Shown here in pieces: positions 32,873 to 41,920 of a stretch of 64,000 nt of DNA (within the stretch, counting starts at the first letter, position 1; each line of letters starts with the position of its first letter). Below the pieces are notes generated by a model. That model was not told the DNA's origin and searched no databases. It saw nothing but the letters and a program-made list of their open reading frames with translations. This DNA is from an uncultured Acetatifactor sp. Its GTDB lineage: Bacteria > Bacillota > Clostridia > Lachnospirales > Lachnospiraceae. The stretch spans positions 44,151 through 108,150 of the forward strand of contig CAJUAB010000007.1 in NCBI GenBank assembly GCA_910583845.1, read 5' to 3'. The position numbers and the translations under genes were made by a program.

Positions 32873-33016
32873 CGACAAAGGAGTCCGTTCAGACAGCGGC
32901 GTCTGCCTTGCGGGCCCAAATTTCATCAGGAGGAGAAAGTTTGGAAGTGTAACTTTCAAATACTGATTGATGCCATACCGCAGGCACAGCCAGCGGTATG
33001 CGGGAAGGAGGAAAAA

Positions 33017-34024
33017 ATGAATTTGAATGGAGAACGAAGCCAGACAATCAAGCGGCCTTACATGGAGGCCACAGGAGCGTTGCCGCATCCTTTGACCAAT
33101 GACTACATGTTTAAGGCGCTGCTGCAAAAAAACCAGAAGGTGCTGAAGCATTTGATCTGTTCGCTGCTGCATTTGCGGCCGGATGAAGTCCGGAGTGTGC
33201 AGATCAGGAACCCTATCGTGCTGGGGGAAGCCCTTACAGGAAACTTTGACAGTAAAGTTTTTGTGCTGGATATCAATGTTCTGTTGAACGACCACACTCT
33301 CATAAACCTGGAAATGCAGGTCATTAATCATGAGAACTGGCCGGAGAGGTCATTGACATATCTTTGCCGGAATTTTGATCAATTGTCCAGAGGGGAGGAC
33401 TACTCCCGGGTCAGACCCGTAGTACATATCGGTTTCCTCGACTTTACATTGTTTCCGGACTGTCCGGAGTTTTATGCTACCTATAAAATGATCAATCAAA
33501 AAAACCGTAAGATTCTTACTGACAAATTTGTCCTGAGTGTGGTAGACTTAAAGCAGGTAAATCTGGCGACGCCGGAGGATCAGGAGTGGCAGGTCGACTA
33601 CTGGGCATCCCTCTTCAAAGCCGCCACATGGGAGGACATGAAAATGTTGGCGAAACAAAACGCGATATTGGAAGACGCAGTTGAAACAGTCTATGAGCTT
33701 ACTGCTGATGAAGCCGTTCGTGAACAGTGCAAAGCAAGAGAGAAGCATGTACGGGAGATGATGACAGTGCTGGGGGAGCGGGCCAGAGCGGAGCAGGAAA
33801 GGGATAAAGCGGAGCGGGAAAAGGTCAAAGCGGAGCAGGAAAAGGCCAGGGCGGAGCAGGAAAAGGCCAGGGCGGAGCGGGAAAAGGCCCAGGCTATTCA
33901 GGCATTAGAGCAGGAGAGGCAGCAGGCGGCACGGCTGAATCAGGAGAATACACACCTGGCTCAACAGTTGGAACAGCTGCAGCGGGAATACGAAAGTCTG
34001 AAAGAACAACAGAAATCCACGTAA
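33017..34024 (+). CDS. Rpn family recombination-promoting nuclease / PD-(D/E)XK transposase-like protein
   Basis: A 335-residue protein of the Rpn/putative transposase (PD-(D/E)XK) family. It opens with PLTNDYMFKALLQKNQKVLKHL and the nuclease core includes VLDINVLLNDHTLINLEMQV, whose D and E-x-Q are the likely catalytic residues. Rpn proteins cleave DNA and promote RecA-independent recombination. The C-terminal 90 residues are a charged coiled coil of KAEQEKARAEQEKA repeats encoded by a 21-bp tandem repeat (about 33785-33900), a site prone to length change. AAGGAGG precedes ATG 33017. No partner transposase or inverted repeats are visible. Confidence 0.85.
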   Translation: MNLNGERSQTIKRPYMEATGALPHPLTNDYMFKALLQKNQKVLKHLICSLLHLRPDEVRSVQIRNPIVLGEALTGNFDSKVFVLDINVLLNDHTLINLEMQVINHENWPERSLTYLCRNFDQLSRGEDYSRVRPVVHIGFLDFTLFPDCPEFYATYKMINQKNRKILTDKFVLSVVDLKQVNLATPEDQEWQVDYWASLFKAATWEDMKMLAKQNAILEDAVETVYELTADEAVREQCKAREKHVREMMTVLGERARAEQERDKAEREKVKAEQEKARAEQEKARAEREKAQAIQALEQERQQAARLNQENTHLAQQLEQLQREYESLKEQQKST

Positions 34025-34036
34025 AACGAATCTCAT

Positions 34037-34074
34037 CGGAGGGCGGAATGTTTCTGCCCTCCGGTCTTTTTTTG
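34037..34074 (+). terminator. Terminator of the Rpn-like gene
   Basis: CGGAGGGC / GCCCTCCG (34037-34044 with 34056-34063) followed by a T-run. Confidence 0.92.
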
Positions 34075-34156
34075 CCGCAATCAATGGGCAGGACCCCAAA
34101 TGACTTTGTATCAGAAAACCACAAAAATGCTTTTGAAAAAGACGTTTAATAGGATC

Positions 34157-34203
34157 ATTTTGCCCAAAAGGATGTTGGCGGCAGTTGACTTTTTGGGCAA
34201 AAT
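34157..34203 (+). promoter_or_regulatory. Paired palindromic operators at the pilus promoter
   Basis: ATTTTGCCCAAAA (34157-34169) and its exact reverse complement TTTTGGGCAAAAT (34191-34203) form a 13-bp inverted repeat. Each arm is itself nearly palindromic (TTTTG-NN-CAAAA), so this looks like two copies of one operator with centres about 34 bp apart. The right copy fills the spacer between the -35 and -10. Confidence 0.7.
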
Positions 34204-34213
34204 AGAGTATAAC
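34185..34213 (+). promoter_or_regulatory. Promoter of the type IV pilus operon
   Basis: TTGACT (34185-34190), 17 bp, TATAAC (34208-34213). The start is expected near 34220, leaving a leader of about 290 bases. Confidence 0.75.
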
Positions 34214-34508
34214 AACAGTAGAAGAAGCATGCGGAAAGAGTACACCGGATATATTTTATTGCGATAAAAAGACATGGCGTACAAGCCATGTCGGGGCTGC
34301 CCGGGAATGGCCCCACCATCTTGTATTTCCGGGAAATCGGAGTCTTCCGGCAGAGGATGGAGGCCGCTGTGCGGGGAGCTGTCAGCGGTGCCGGCGGACA
34401 GTTTTTGGAGGTCATTGCGGTCCCACGAAAATACGTAGAGGAAAAATTGACATATAAAACTGTGTACAGACGGACAACACGGAAAAGATATAAGTACGGG
34501 AGAGATTG
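34214..34508 (+). other. Long leader of the pilus operon
   Basis: The leader contains a perfect 8-bp hairpin, GACATGGC / GCCATGTC (34271-34278 with 34285-34292). No c-di-GMP riboswitch consensus or other known leader was recognised. A short frame from 34288 to 34509 lacks a ribosome binding site. Confidence 0.4.
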
Positions 34509-35723
34509 ATGACAAGCTACGGATATGAAGCGATAGACGCGGCCGGCAAGGCGGTCAAGGGAAGTATAGAAGCGGACAGCATGGACAAGGCAAGAGCCGA
34601 CTTAAAGAGTCAGGGTCTGACGGTCGTGGCGCTGAAGGAACAGAGTATACTTACCAGGGATATCAACATCAATATCGGCGGTAAGCCCAAGGCCAGAGAT
34701 CTCAGCGTATTTTGCCGCCAGTTTGTCAGTATGATCCGCGCGGGCGTGACCATACTGGACGCTTTGCATATGCTGACGGAAGCCACGGAGAATAAGAAAC
34801 TACAGGAAGCTATCAACGAAGTGCGCGTCAGCGCCGAAAAGGGCGAGTCCCTGGCCAGCGCCATCGCGGAACATCCCAGGGTATTTCCGGATCTGATGGT
34901 GAATATGGTGGCGGCAGGCGAGGCATCCGGCAGTCTGGATAAATCTCTGGAGCGTATGGCTGTGCAGTTTGAGCGCTCCAACAAGACCAGGTCTCTGGTC
35001 AAAAAGGCCATGATGTATCCCCTTGTGGTCATTATTGTGGCCATTGTCGTGGTTATTGTCATGCTGGTCAAGGTGATCCCGTCCTATGTGGTCATGTTTG
35101 AGCAGATGGACACGGAACTGCCGGGGATTACCAGGGCAGTGCAGGCCGCCAGCAACTTTATGATCAACAAGTGGTTTATTCTGGTACCCTGTATCGCGGT
35201 GATTGTGGTGGCAGTCATGCAGTTTGGCCGCACGGACGCGGGCAGGCATTTTTTTGGAAAGGTGACGCTTGGCATCAAGCCCATCAAGAATCTGGTGGTA
35301 AAGACCGCATCGGCTCAGATGGCCCGTACTCTGAGTACCCTGATGGGTTCTGGTGTGCCGCTGGTGGAGGCGGTGGATATCGTATCCCACACCATGACCA
35401 ATGTGTACTTCAAGGAGGCGCTGGAGGAGGCCAAGGATGATATTGTGATCGGTCAGCCTCTGTCCGTACCATTGCAGCGGTGCGGCCTGTTTCCGCCCAT
35501 GGCCTACCATATGATCCGCATAGGCGAGGAATCCGGCAACACCGAGGAGATGCTGGATAAGCTGGCGGATTATTACGAGGAAGAGGTAGAGATGGCGGTG
35601 GCCACGATGATGGCGGCCATGGAGCCTCTGATCATCGTAGTACTGGCTGTGATTGTGCTGGTGCTGATTTCCGCGTGCATGGCGCCTATGCTGACCATGT
35701 ATGAGGCTCTGGACAGCATGTAA
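34509..35723 (+). CDS. pilC: Type IV pilus inner membrane platform protein PilC/GspF
   Basis: A 404-residue polytopic protein with two GspF domains (about 70-190 and 275-395) and hydrophobic segments near 170-195, 220-240 and 375-398. It has FCRQFVSMIRAGVTILDALHML near the start and the GEESGNTEEMLDKLADYYEEEV motif late. PilC is the inner-membrane platform that links the motor ATPase to pilus assembly. The ATG at 34509 follows GGGAG. It is the first gene of the operon; no PilB or PilT ATPase gene is found beside it. Confidence 0.93.
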   Translation: MTSYGYEAIDAAGKAVKGSIEADSMDKARADLKSQGLTVVALKEQSILTRDININIGGKPKARDLSVFCRQFVSMIRAGVTILDALHMLTEATENKKLQEAINEVRVSAEKGESLASAIAEHPRVFPDLMVNMVAAGEASGSLDKSLERMAVQFERSNKTRSLVKKAMMYPLVVIIVAIVVVIVMLVKVIPSYVVMFEQMDTELPGITRAVQAASNFMINKWFILVPCIAVIVVAVMQFGRTDAGRHFFGKVTLGIKPIKNLVVKTASAQMARTLSTLMGSGVPLVEAVDIVSHTMTNVYFKEALEEAKDDIVIGQPLSVPLQRCGLFPPMAYHMIRIGEESGNTEEMLDKLADYYEEEVEMAVATMMAAMEPLIIVVLAVIVLVLISACMAPMLTMYEALDSM

Positions 35724-35798
35724 CAGAGAATTATTCACCTGTGTGTAGGGACGGGGTGTATAAGATAAAAAATTTATAAGGTAAAGGAGAGGTTTGAC

Positions 35799-36212
35799 AT
35801 GAAGAACAAAAAGAGAATGGACAATAACGGTTTCTCCCTGGTGGAGCTGATTATTGTCATCGCCATTATGGCAGTGCTGATCGGTGTGCTGGCTCCCCAG
35901 TATCTGAAATATGTAGAGAGAGGCAGAGAGTCGGCGGATCTCGACAATATTGATATTATGGTATCCGCTATAGAGATCTATAACGCAGATCCGGCCAATA
36001 CGCCTGTTACAGGAACCATCAAGGCATCCGGCGGCACGGTTACCGTAACGGGTGTGGGTAATGCTTTGACGGCAGCGGGACTCACGACTACTCCCGCGAA
36101 CATGAAGAGCACGGCGTACAAAGATTGGGAGATTGAGTTTACGGCTACAGCAGTAAATGTCAAAACCGCCACTTTGGCCACGGCGTTGGGCCGTGCGACC
36201 GCGACACCCTGA
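35799..36212 (+). CDS. pilA: Major type IV pilin
   Basis: A 137-residue prepilin. A short basic leader ends in the type III signal NNG/FSLVELIIVIAIMAVLIG, cleaved by PilD after the Gly, with Glu at mature position 5. The rest is a small Thr/Ala-rich globular head without Cys. The small size and its place directly behind pilC suggest it is the main subunit. AAAGGAGAGG lies upstream. Confidence 0.93.
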   Translation: MKNKKRMDNNGFSLVELIIVIAIMAVLIGVLAPQYLKYVERGRESADLDNIDIMVSAIEIYNADPANTPVTGTIKASGGTVTVTGVGNALTAAGLTTTPANMKSTAYKDWEIEFTATAVNVKTATLATALGRATATP

Positions 36213-36269
36213 CCATCATCGGATCAGGCATCTTTGAGGTTGATATTTTTGTAAAGAAGGACACTTTAA

Positions 36270-37031
36270 ATGTTCCCAACAATACTGCTCCATATACTGA
36301 TATTCCTCTACGGAACCATCATCGGCAGCTTTCTCAACGTATGTATCTGCCGGATACCGAAAAAAGAGAATATAGTGACCGTCCGGTCCCACTGCGTGAG
36401 CTGTGGGTATCAGCTGAAATGGTATGATCTGGTACCGCTTTTCAGCTACCTGGCGCTTGGGGGCAAATGCCGCAGGTGCGGCGGTAAGATCTCCGTTCAG
36501 TACCCCCTGGTGGAGGCGCTGAACGGGGGCCTGTATCTTCTGGTGTTCTGGAGATATGGGCCCGGCATAGATTCCCTACTCTATTGCTTTTTGTTCAGTG
36601 CGCTGATTGTTCTCAGTGTCATTGATTTCCGAACATATGAGATTCCCCTGGGGGTCAATCTCTTCATACTAACCCTGGGGCTGATCCGCGTGGTGACGGA
36701 TCTGTCAGAATGGTTCTCCCATGGCATCGGCCTCCTCTCGGTTAGCATTCCGTTATTATTGCTTTACCTCGCCACCAAAGGGCGGGGCATCGGGGGCGGC
36801 GATGTGAAATTGATGGCTGCCGCCGGTTTATTGCTCGGCTGGAAGCTGAACCTGTTGGGTTTCCTTCTGGGCTGTATACTGGGTTCCGTGATCCATGTCT
36901 GCCGGATGAAGATGGCCGGGGAGGGGCGTGTGCTGGCTATGGGACCGTATCTGGCCATGGGTATCGCTGTCTCCGTCATATGGGGCGAGCAGATGATAGC
37001 CTGGTATTTATCATTTACAGGGCTGAACTGA
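36270..37031 (+). CDS. pilD: Prepilin peptidase / N-methyltransferase PilD
   Basis: A 253-residue polytopic aspartic protease of the A24 family. The N-terminal cytoplasmic domain has two CxxC zinc pairs (CVSCGYQLKW and CRRCGG). The catalytic Asp residues are in VIDFRTYEIP and GGGDVKLMAA. It removes the leader peptides of the pilin-like proteins encoded around it and methylates their new N-termini. It is placed in the same operon as its substrates. Confidence 0.95.
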   Translation: MFPTILLHILIFLYGTIIGSFLNVCICRIPKKENIVTVRSHCVSCGYQLKWYDLVPLFSYLALGGKCRRCGGKISVQYPLVEALNGGLYLLVFWRYGPGIDSLLYCFLFSALIVLSVIDFRTYEIPLGVNLFILTLGLIRVVTDLSEWFSHGIGLLSVSIPLLLLYLATKGRGIGGGDVKLMAAAGLLLGWKLNLLGFLLGCILGSVIHVCRMKMAGEGRVLAMGPYLAMGIAVSVIWGEQMIAWYLSFTGLN

Positions 37032-37115
37032 ACCGGGCCGGGGAGTCTGCCCCCGGGCGGCGTCCGCTCCGGCGGGGCGGCATTTGTATTATAAGGGATT
37101 GGGAGATACTAACAG

Positions 37116-38852
37116 ATGGCTAAAGTTGTCAGCATTGAAGTCGGATATAGCTTTATCAGGATATGTGAGATGGATTATAAGGCGAAGACGCCCAGGGTAT
37201 ATCGTTTTGCCATGGTGCCCACTCCGCTTAATGTGATAGAAGACGGCTACCTTAAGAAGAGCGCGGGACTGCGCGCTGCCATTAAGGAAGCCCTGTACCG
37301 CAATAAGATCAAGACCAAGAGAGTCATTTTTACCGTGGCCTCCAGTAAAATCATCAACAGGGAGGTCATGCTGCCCCCGGTGAAGCCCAATATGATGGAG
37401 TCCATGATCAAGGCGAATCTGGGTGATTATTTTCCTATTGACTTAAGTCATCATGAGATTTCACATGTGGTGCTGGAGACCTTCCGGGAGGGAGATAATG
37501 CCGGTAAATCCCGGGTGCTGCTGGTGGCGGCGGAGAAAACGCTGATTGCCAGCTATGAGGCGCTTGCCGCCAGCTGCGGCCTGGTGCTGGTAGACCTGGA
37601 TTATGTGGGGAACAGCATTTATCAGGCTGTGAAGAAGGAGGCCAGTAAAACCGCCACCATGATACTGAAGATCGAGGAGAGTCAGACGATTATCACAGTG
37701 GTCAAGGACAACAACATGATGCTCCAGAGAAGCGTCAACTACGGTATTGACGAGGCCATCCACGAGGTGGCGGCCAGCTCGGCGTTCGATGTGATTGAGG
37801 ATAAGGATGCCTGGGAGCTGATCAGGAAGCAGAACTGCATCAAGGTGGCTCTGGACAGCGACACAGAGATCATAGAGCCGGATTTGCAGCAGGATGATGA
37901 TATGGAGATCGCCCAGGCCAGAATCAATGTGACCCGGACGCTGGCTCCTTTGATCAACAGTGTGTCCAGAGTGGTGGATTTCTATAATTCCCGCAACCCG
38001 GAGCACATTCAGCAGGCTTATATCATGGGTATGGGCGGCGATATGGGCAATCTGTCCCGGCTGCTTACCAACGAACTCGGTATTCCCACCAAGGTGTTCC
38101 GCAAGCTGGAGGGAATTGTATGGCATCCCAGCGTGGGGGACGGCGACCTGTTCAATTATGTGGCCTGCATCGGCGCTTCCATGGCATCGGTCAGTTTTAT
38201 CAACGGTGAAAAGCAGCAGAAGCAGCAGAAGGAGGCCAATAATAATTCTCTGGCGGTGCTGCTGGGGGTGTTCTTTGTGGTTGCCTCCGGCGCGCTGGCG
38301 GCCAACGGCTATACCGTCTGGCAGGAGGCCAGGGAAGAACAGAAACGCCTACAGGGGCTGGAGAGCACTTATATTCCGGCAGAACAGATCTATCAGAAAT
38401 ATATGTCCATGAAGACATTGTATGAAAGCGTCCTCACGGGACATCTGATGACCAATCGGCCTAATGACAATATTCTGAACTTTATCCGGGAGCTGGAGGA
38501 AAAACTTCCGACAGATGTTTCGGTGATGGAGTTTTCCTCCAATGATGTATCCGCCATTCTGCGGGTGCAGGTGTCGGATAAGGATACGGCCGCGGGCATT
38601 ATCCGGAATCTGCGCGAATTTGCCAGCTTGCAGTATGTGGCGGTGGAAAGCCTTCAGGAGGTGGAGGAAGAGATCGAGAGGGGAGAGGACGAGGATGGGG
38701 AGGATGCGGAATTCCGAAGATTTGTGGAGTTCACAGTGTCCTGCGCCTATTATCCCAATAGCTTTCTGCCGGAGCAGGAACTGACACCGCAGGATACGGA
38801 ACAGTCCGGGACGGAGACGGACGCGGGGCAGACGGAAGGGCAGGTGGAGTAA
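37116..38852 (+). CDS. pilM: PilM-PilN fusion, pilus assembly protein
   Basis: A 578-residue protein. Residues about 1-355 are an actin-like PilM ATPase domain: VVSIEVGYSFIRICEMD at the N-terminus, the NREVMLPPVK segment and the MGMGGDMGNLSRLL nucleotide loop. A single membrane segment follows near 377-397, then a periplasmic-type PilN-like domain with coiled coil (about 398-545) and an acidic tail. In most organisms PilM and PilN are separate proteins joined through a PilN N-terminal peptide; here both are on one chain. It is co-transcribed with the PilO-like gene next to it. Confidence 0.88.
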   Translation: MAKVVSIEVGYSFIRICEMDYKAKTPRVYRFAMVPTPLNVIEDGYLKKSAGLRAAIKEALYRNKIKTKRVIFTVASSKIINREVMLPPVKPNMMESMIKANLGDYFPIDLSHHEISHVVLETFREGDNAGKSRVLLVAAEKTLIASYEALAASCGLVLVDLDYVGNSIYQAVKKEASKTATMILKIEESQTIITVVKDNNMMLQRSVNYGIDEAIHEVAASSAFDVIEDKDAWELIRKQNCIKVALDSDTEIIEPDLQQDDDMEIAQARINVTRTLAPLINSVSRVVDFYNSRNPEHIQQAYIMGMGGDMGNLSRLLTNELGIPTKVFRKLEGIVWHPSVGDGDLFNYVACIGASMASVSFINGEKQQKQQKEANNNSLAVLLGVFFVVASGALAANGYTVWQEAREEQKRLQGLESTYIPAEQIYQKYMSMKTLYESVLTGHLMTNRPNDNILNFIRELEEKLPTDVSVMEFSSNDVSAILRVQVSDKDTAAGIIRNLREFASLQYVAVESLQEVEEEIERGEDEDGEDAEFRRFVEFTVSCAYYPNSFLPEQELTPQDTEQSGTETDAGQTEGQVE

Positions 38853-39635
38853 ATGGCAAAGAAAAAAACGGACGACAGCAGAACCATCGGGAAAAGCAAT
38901 AACAATAAAAATCTCCTCCTGTATGTGACGGCTTTCGGCGCGCTGCTGATGATTCTGGTCTATGTGTTTGTGTATCAGAGGCTGTCTGCGGAGGCCGACA
39001 CCATCAATGCCTCCAACCGGGTATTGAATCAGCGGGTGAACGCGCTGAAAATATATTATGACAACCGGAATCAGTACATGGAAGACACACAGCAGCTGGA
39101 ACTTTTGCTGGATGAACTGCTGGCGGAATATCCCGCCGACGCGAGGGAAGAGGATGCCATCATGCTGGCGGCGCAGATGCAGCGGGACGGCGGGGCGGAA
39201 TTTCTGACGGTCAATATGCAGAAGGGCAATGTGATCCATGATATCCCCGCGGAGACTGTGGCCGCCGCGGCCAGTGAGAAATACACCCAGGCCATTCAGT
39301 TCCGCAACATGGATGCCGTCTATGTCAACGAAGTGAGTTATACCGGGCTGAAAAAAATGATTCAGACCATTTTTGACAGCAATAACAGGATCGGGATACA
39401 GAATATTGTTTACTCCAAGGGAGATGCGGAAAACCCCAGGCTTTCCGGTCATATTGATCTGATCTTCTACAGTGTACAGGGCACAGGCAGGGAATATGTG
39501 GCGCCGGACATCACGCCCTATATAGCCGGGACCGACAATATTTTCGGAGAAATCGCGATTCCGGAGGAACAAGGCGACAGCGGGGATGCCGGAGAAGGAG
39601 ACGGGGAGAATGCGGCCGCAGGCCAGGAAGAGTAG
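38853..39635 (+). CDS. PilO-like pilus assembly protein
   Basis: A 260-residue bitopic protein with a basic cytoplasmic start, one membrane segment near residues 23-42, a coiled coil (about 44-90) and a ferredoxin-like domain, ending in an acidic Gly/Glu tail. This is the architecture of PilO, which pairs with PilN in the alignment complex. It starts immediately after the pilM stop. The sequence match is weak; position and topology carry the call. Confidence 0.75.
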   Translation: MAKKKTDDSRTIGKSNNNKNLLLYVTAFGALLMILVYVFVYQRLSAEADTINASNRVLNQRVNALKIYYDNRNQYMEDTQQLELLLDELLAEYPADAREEDAIMLAAQMQRDGGAEFLTVNMQKGNVIHDIPAETVAAAASEKYTQAIQFRNMDAVYVNEVSYTGLKKMIQTIFDSNNRIGIQNIVYSKGDAENPRLSGHIDLIFYSVQGTGREYVAPDITPYIAGTDNIFGEIAIPEEQGDSGDAGEGDGENAAAGQEE

Positions 39636-39669
39636 TGGAGCCTGTAGGCGCGGAAAGGGATTATTTTCC

Positions 39670-41067
39670 ATGAAAAAGATATTGGGCGGCAAAAAACGGG
39701 ATAACCGGGGCATGTCTCTGATCGAAGTCGTGGTGGCGATCGCGATTCTCTCCATTGTCATGCTCACCGTGCTGCACAGCTTTGTCTATTCCGCCCGCTA
39801 CAATGCCCGGTCCAGGGAGCGACAGCAGACAACTGCCGCCGCGCAGACGGTGATGGAAAATTTCAAGGCCTATTCGGTGCAGGAGATTTTTGACAAGTGC
39901 GCAGCCACTCCCGGCAGTTTTATATTGAGCGGAGGCGAAGGAGAAGTCAGAGCCGGTTCCCCCGGCGGAGATATGGAATTTGCCATAATGGGAATGTACT
40001 ATCAGAATCAGCGCTATGACGTTAAAGTGAACCTGACAAGTCATAACAGTCTGGCGGCGGATGTGGACACACTGCTCTATTCCAATCCTACGCAGGAACA
40101 TGCGGCGGCTTATGTGGGCGATGCCGGGACGGACGTGGCGGCACTGCGGGGGATTATGGAAGAGGTGGCTGCCGTGTGGACCCAGCGGGAGCAGGAGGCG
40201 CTGTCCGGGGGCACGGCCACACCTGCCCCGGGGGCCGTCAGCCCGTCGGGGACAGCGCATTCCGCCAGTGAAGTGGACAGCAGCAGGATTCATATTACCA
40301 GGAGAGAACTAAAAGTAGATATAACCCATTCCTCCTCCGGGGGGAATTATGTGGCGCAGGTCAGCTGTACATATTTCTATGACGTCACAGGTTACCCCTA
40401 TATAAAGGATGCCTATGGAGGGACGGATACTTTTGATATAAGCGGCGAGTATCCGGTGGATCTGTCCGGCACCGGCGGGGCGGGGGCAGGCTCCGCCAGG
40501 GAAATCTATAATCAGGGTTCATCGCTGGAGTGCCTGAATTTATATTATTATCCGGCGTACAGCTATGTGCCCGGCGATCCCGGCACGGGAGTGCCGGACG
40601 CGGATTCCCCGGTGCGTGTCGGGGAGGATCATATCTATATCAACAATTATTCCGACACAGATGTCAGATGCTATATTTATAAGCAGAAAAACCTGGCGGT
40701 GAGTGACGCCAGACTTTCCACATCGGAGAATGTTTACAAGGTAAATCTGCATCTGACAAACGCGTATGTCTATAATGACAATCTGAACACGGTGCTGGGA
40801 AACGATGAGGGAAGTCTTACGGACTCCAGGATCAATGTATCTGTTACAGGCCGCGGGGGCCGTTACCATGGGATCGGATATGTGGCGGCCGGCATCCATG
40901 AAAGCAATATCAATATACCGGCCATGCCCATGCCCACTGATATGCCGACGGAGACAGTGGAGAAAAAGCGTCTCATGTACGATGTGTTGATTTCTGTATA
41001 CAATCAGGGGGACTTGGAGAGCGGCGGCACGGCTCTCAGCACATTGGAGGGAACAATTATAGAATAG
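39670..41067 (+). CDS. Minor pilin with large C-terminal domain
   Basis: A 465-residue prepilin-like protein. The signal is NRG/MSLIEVVVAIAILSIVMLTV with Glu at mature +5. The head is large and Ser/Thr/Gly/Tyr-rich, with a Pro/Gly/Ser linker (TATPAPGAVSPSG) near residue 180. Minor pilins of this sort prime assembly or present adhesive tips. The start at 39670 follows GGAAAGGG; the longer in-frame frame from 39586 overlaps the preceding gene. Confidence 0.85.
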   Translation: MKKILGGKKRDNRGMSLIEVVVAIAILSIVMLTVLHSFVYSARYNARSRERQQTTAAAQTVMENFKAYSVQEIFDKCAATPGSFILSGGEGEVRAGSPGGDMEFAIMGMYYQNQRYDVKVNLTSHNSLAADVDTLLYSNPTQEHAAAYVGDAGTDVAALRGIMEEVAAVWTQREQEALSGGTATPAPGAVSPSGTAHSASEVDSSRIHITRRELKVDITHSSSGGNYVAQVSCTYFYDVTGYPYIKDAYGGTDTFDISGEYPVDLSGTGGAGAGSAREIYNQGSSLECLNLYYYPAYSYVPGDPGTGVPDADSPVRVGEDHIYINNYSDTDVRCYIYKQKNLAVSDARLSTSENVYKVNLHLTNAYVYNDNLNTVLGNDEGSLTDSRINVSVTGRGGRYHGIGYVAAGIHESNINIPAMPMPTDMPTETVEKKRLMYDVLISVYNQGDLESGGTALSTLEGTIIE

Positions 41068-41106
41068 CGGAAAACAGTATACCGGCAGGCGGAGGACGGA
41101 TTGTGT

Positions 41107-41907
41107 ATGGATACAGGGCAGAAGGCGAAAAAACAGAAACAGAATAACGCAGGATCAGCAATTGTCACCGTGCTGGTGGTGGTGACATTTGTCACCATAT
41201 TGGCCACGGTTCTGTTGTACATATCCGGTATGAATTTTCAGATGAAGGTTGCGGATTACCGCACCAAGGAGAGTTTCTATCAGGCGGAGATTCCGGCGGA
41301 GGAATTGCGGGCGCAGCTGGTCAAGGATGTGGAGTTCGCTTTTGCGCAGGCTTACACGGCCGCAGCATCAGAGTACGCCGGCCTGAGCAGCGAGGGGAAC
41401 AGGGAGGCCAATTACCGCCAGCGTTTCTGCGAGGAGTTTGACAGAATCTGGAGACAGCGGTGCGGTCTGGTGCCGGGCAGCAGCACGGAGTATGACTGGA
41501 GCCACGGGATTACGAGCGTATTGCTGACCCCGGCTACAGGCAGTACCTGGGGAATGGATGAGGACGGCAGGAGCGTACTGCTGTCCGCGGCCACTGATGG
41601 GTATTGGATACTGGACGCGGCGGGAACAGCGCTGGATGTCTCCAAAGGTGTCAGCGACGGGCAGATTGTTTTACAGGGAGTTACTTTGATCTATGACAGC
41701 CCCAGCCGTTACAGTTCCATCATCTCCACGGATTACTGCATTACGATTCCACATATCAACTGGTCGGAGACATATGAGCCGGAAGGAGCGCCGACCGGCC
41801 CGGGCGCACCGGGGGAGTCTCCCGCGCCTGCCGCCACGCCTGAACCGCTCTATTTTGACGGCAATTACAGCGGCTGTGTAAACTATATGAACTGGACGAA
41901 GCAGTAG
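41107..41907 (+). CDS. PilX-like pilus-associated membrane protein
   Basis: A 266-residue protein with a short basic N-terminus, a hydrophobic segment AGSAIVTVLVVVTFVTILAT and an alpha helix leading to a globular domain, like the PilX_N group that initiates pilin-like assembly. It lacks an obvious Gly/Phe-Glu prepilin site, although NNAGSAIV could be a variant one. The C-terminus is a Pro/Ala/Gly linker plus a short tail. ATG 41107 has GGAGGA ten bases upstream; a TTG at 41101 is possible. Confidence 0.7.
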   Translation: MDTGQKAKKQKQNNAGSAIVTVLVVVTFVTILATVLLYISGMNFQMKVADYRTKESFYQAEIPAEELRAQLVKDVEFAFAQAYTAAASEYAGLSSEGNREANYRQRFCEEFDRIWRQRCGLVPGSSTEYDWSHGITSVLLTPATGSTWGMDEDGRSVLLSAATDGYWILDAAGTALDVSKGVSDGQIVLQGVTLIYDSPSRYSSIISTDYCITIPHINWSETYEPEGAPTGPGAPGESPAPAATPEPLYFDGNYSGCVNYMNWTKQ

Positions 41908-41920
41908 AGGATAGACAGTG

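Noticed and set aside
34214..34508. c-di-GMP riboswitch in the pilus leader
   Set aside because: Neither the GEMM-I nor the GEMM-II consensus core could be found; only a simple 8-bp hairpin is present.
34288..34509. A 73-codon gene in the pilus leader
   Set aside because: There is no ribosome binding site; its first codons fall in a hairpin; composition looks non-coding.
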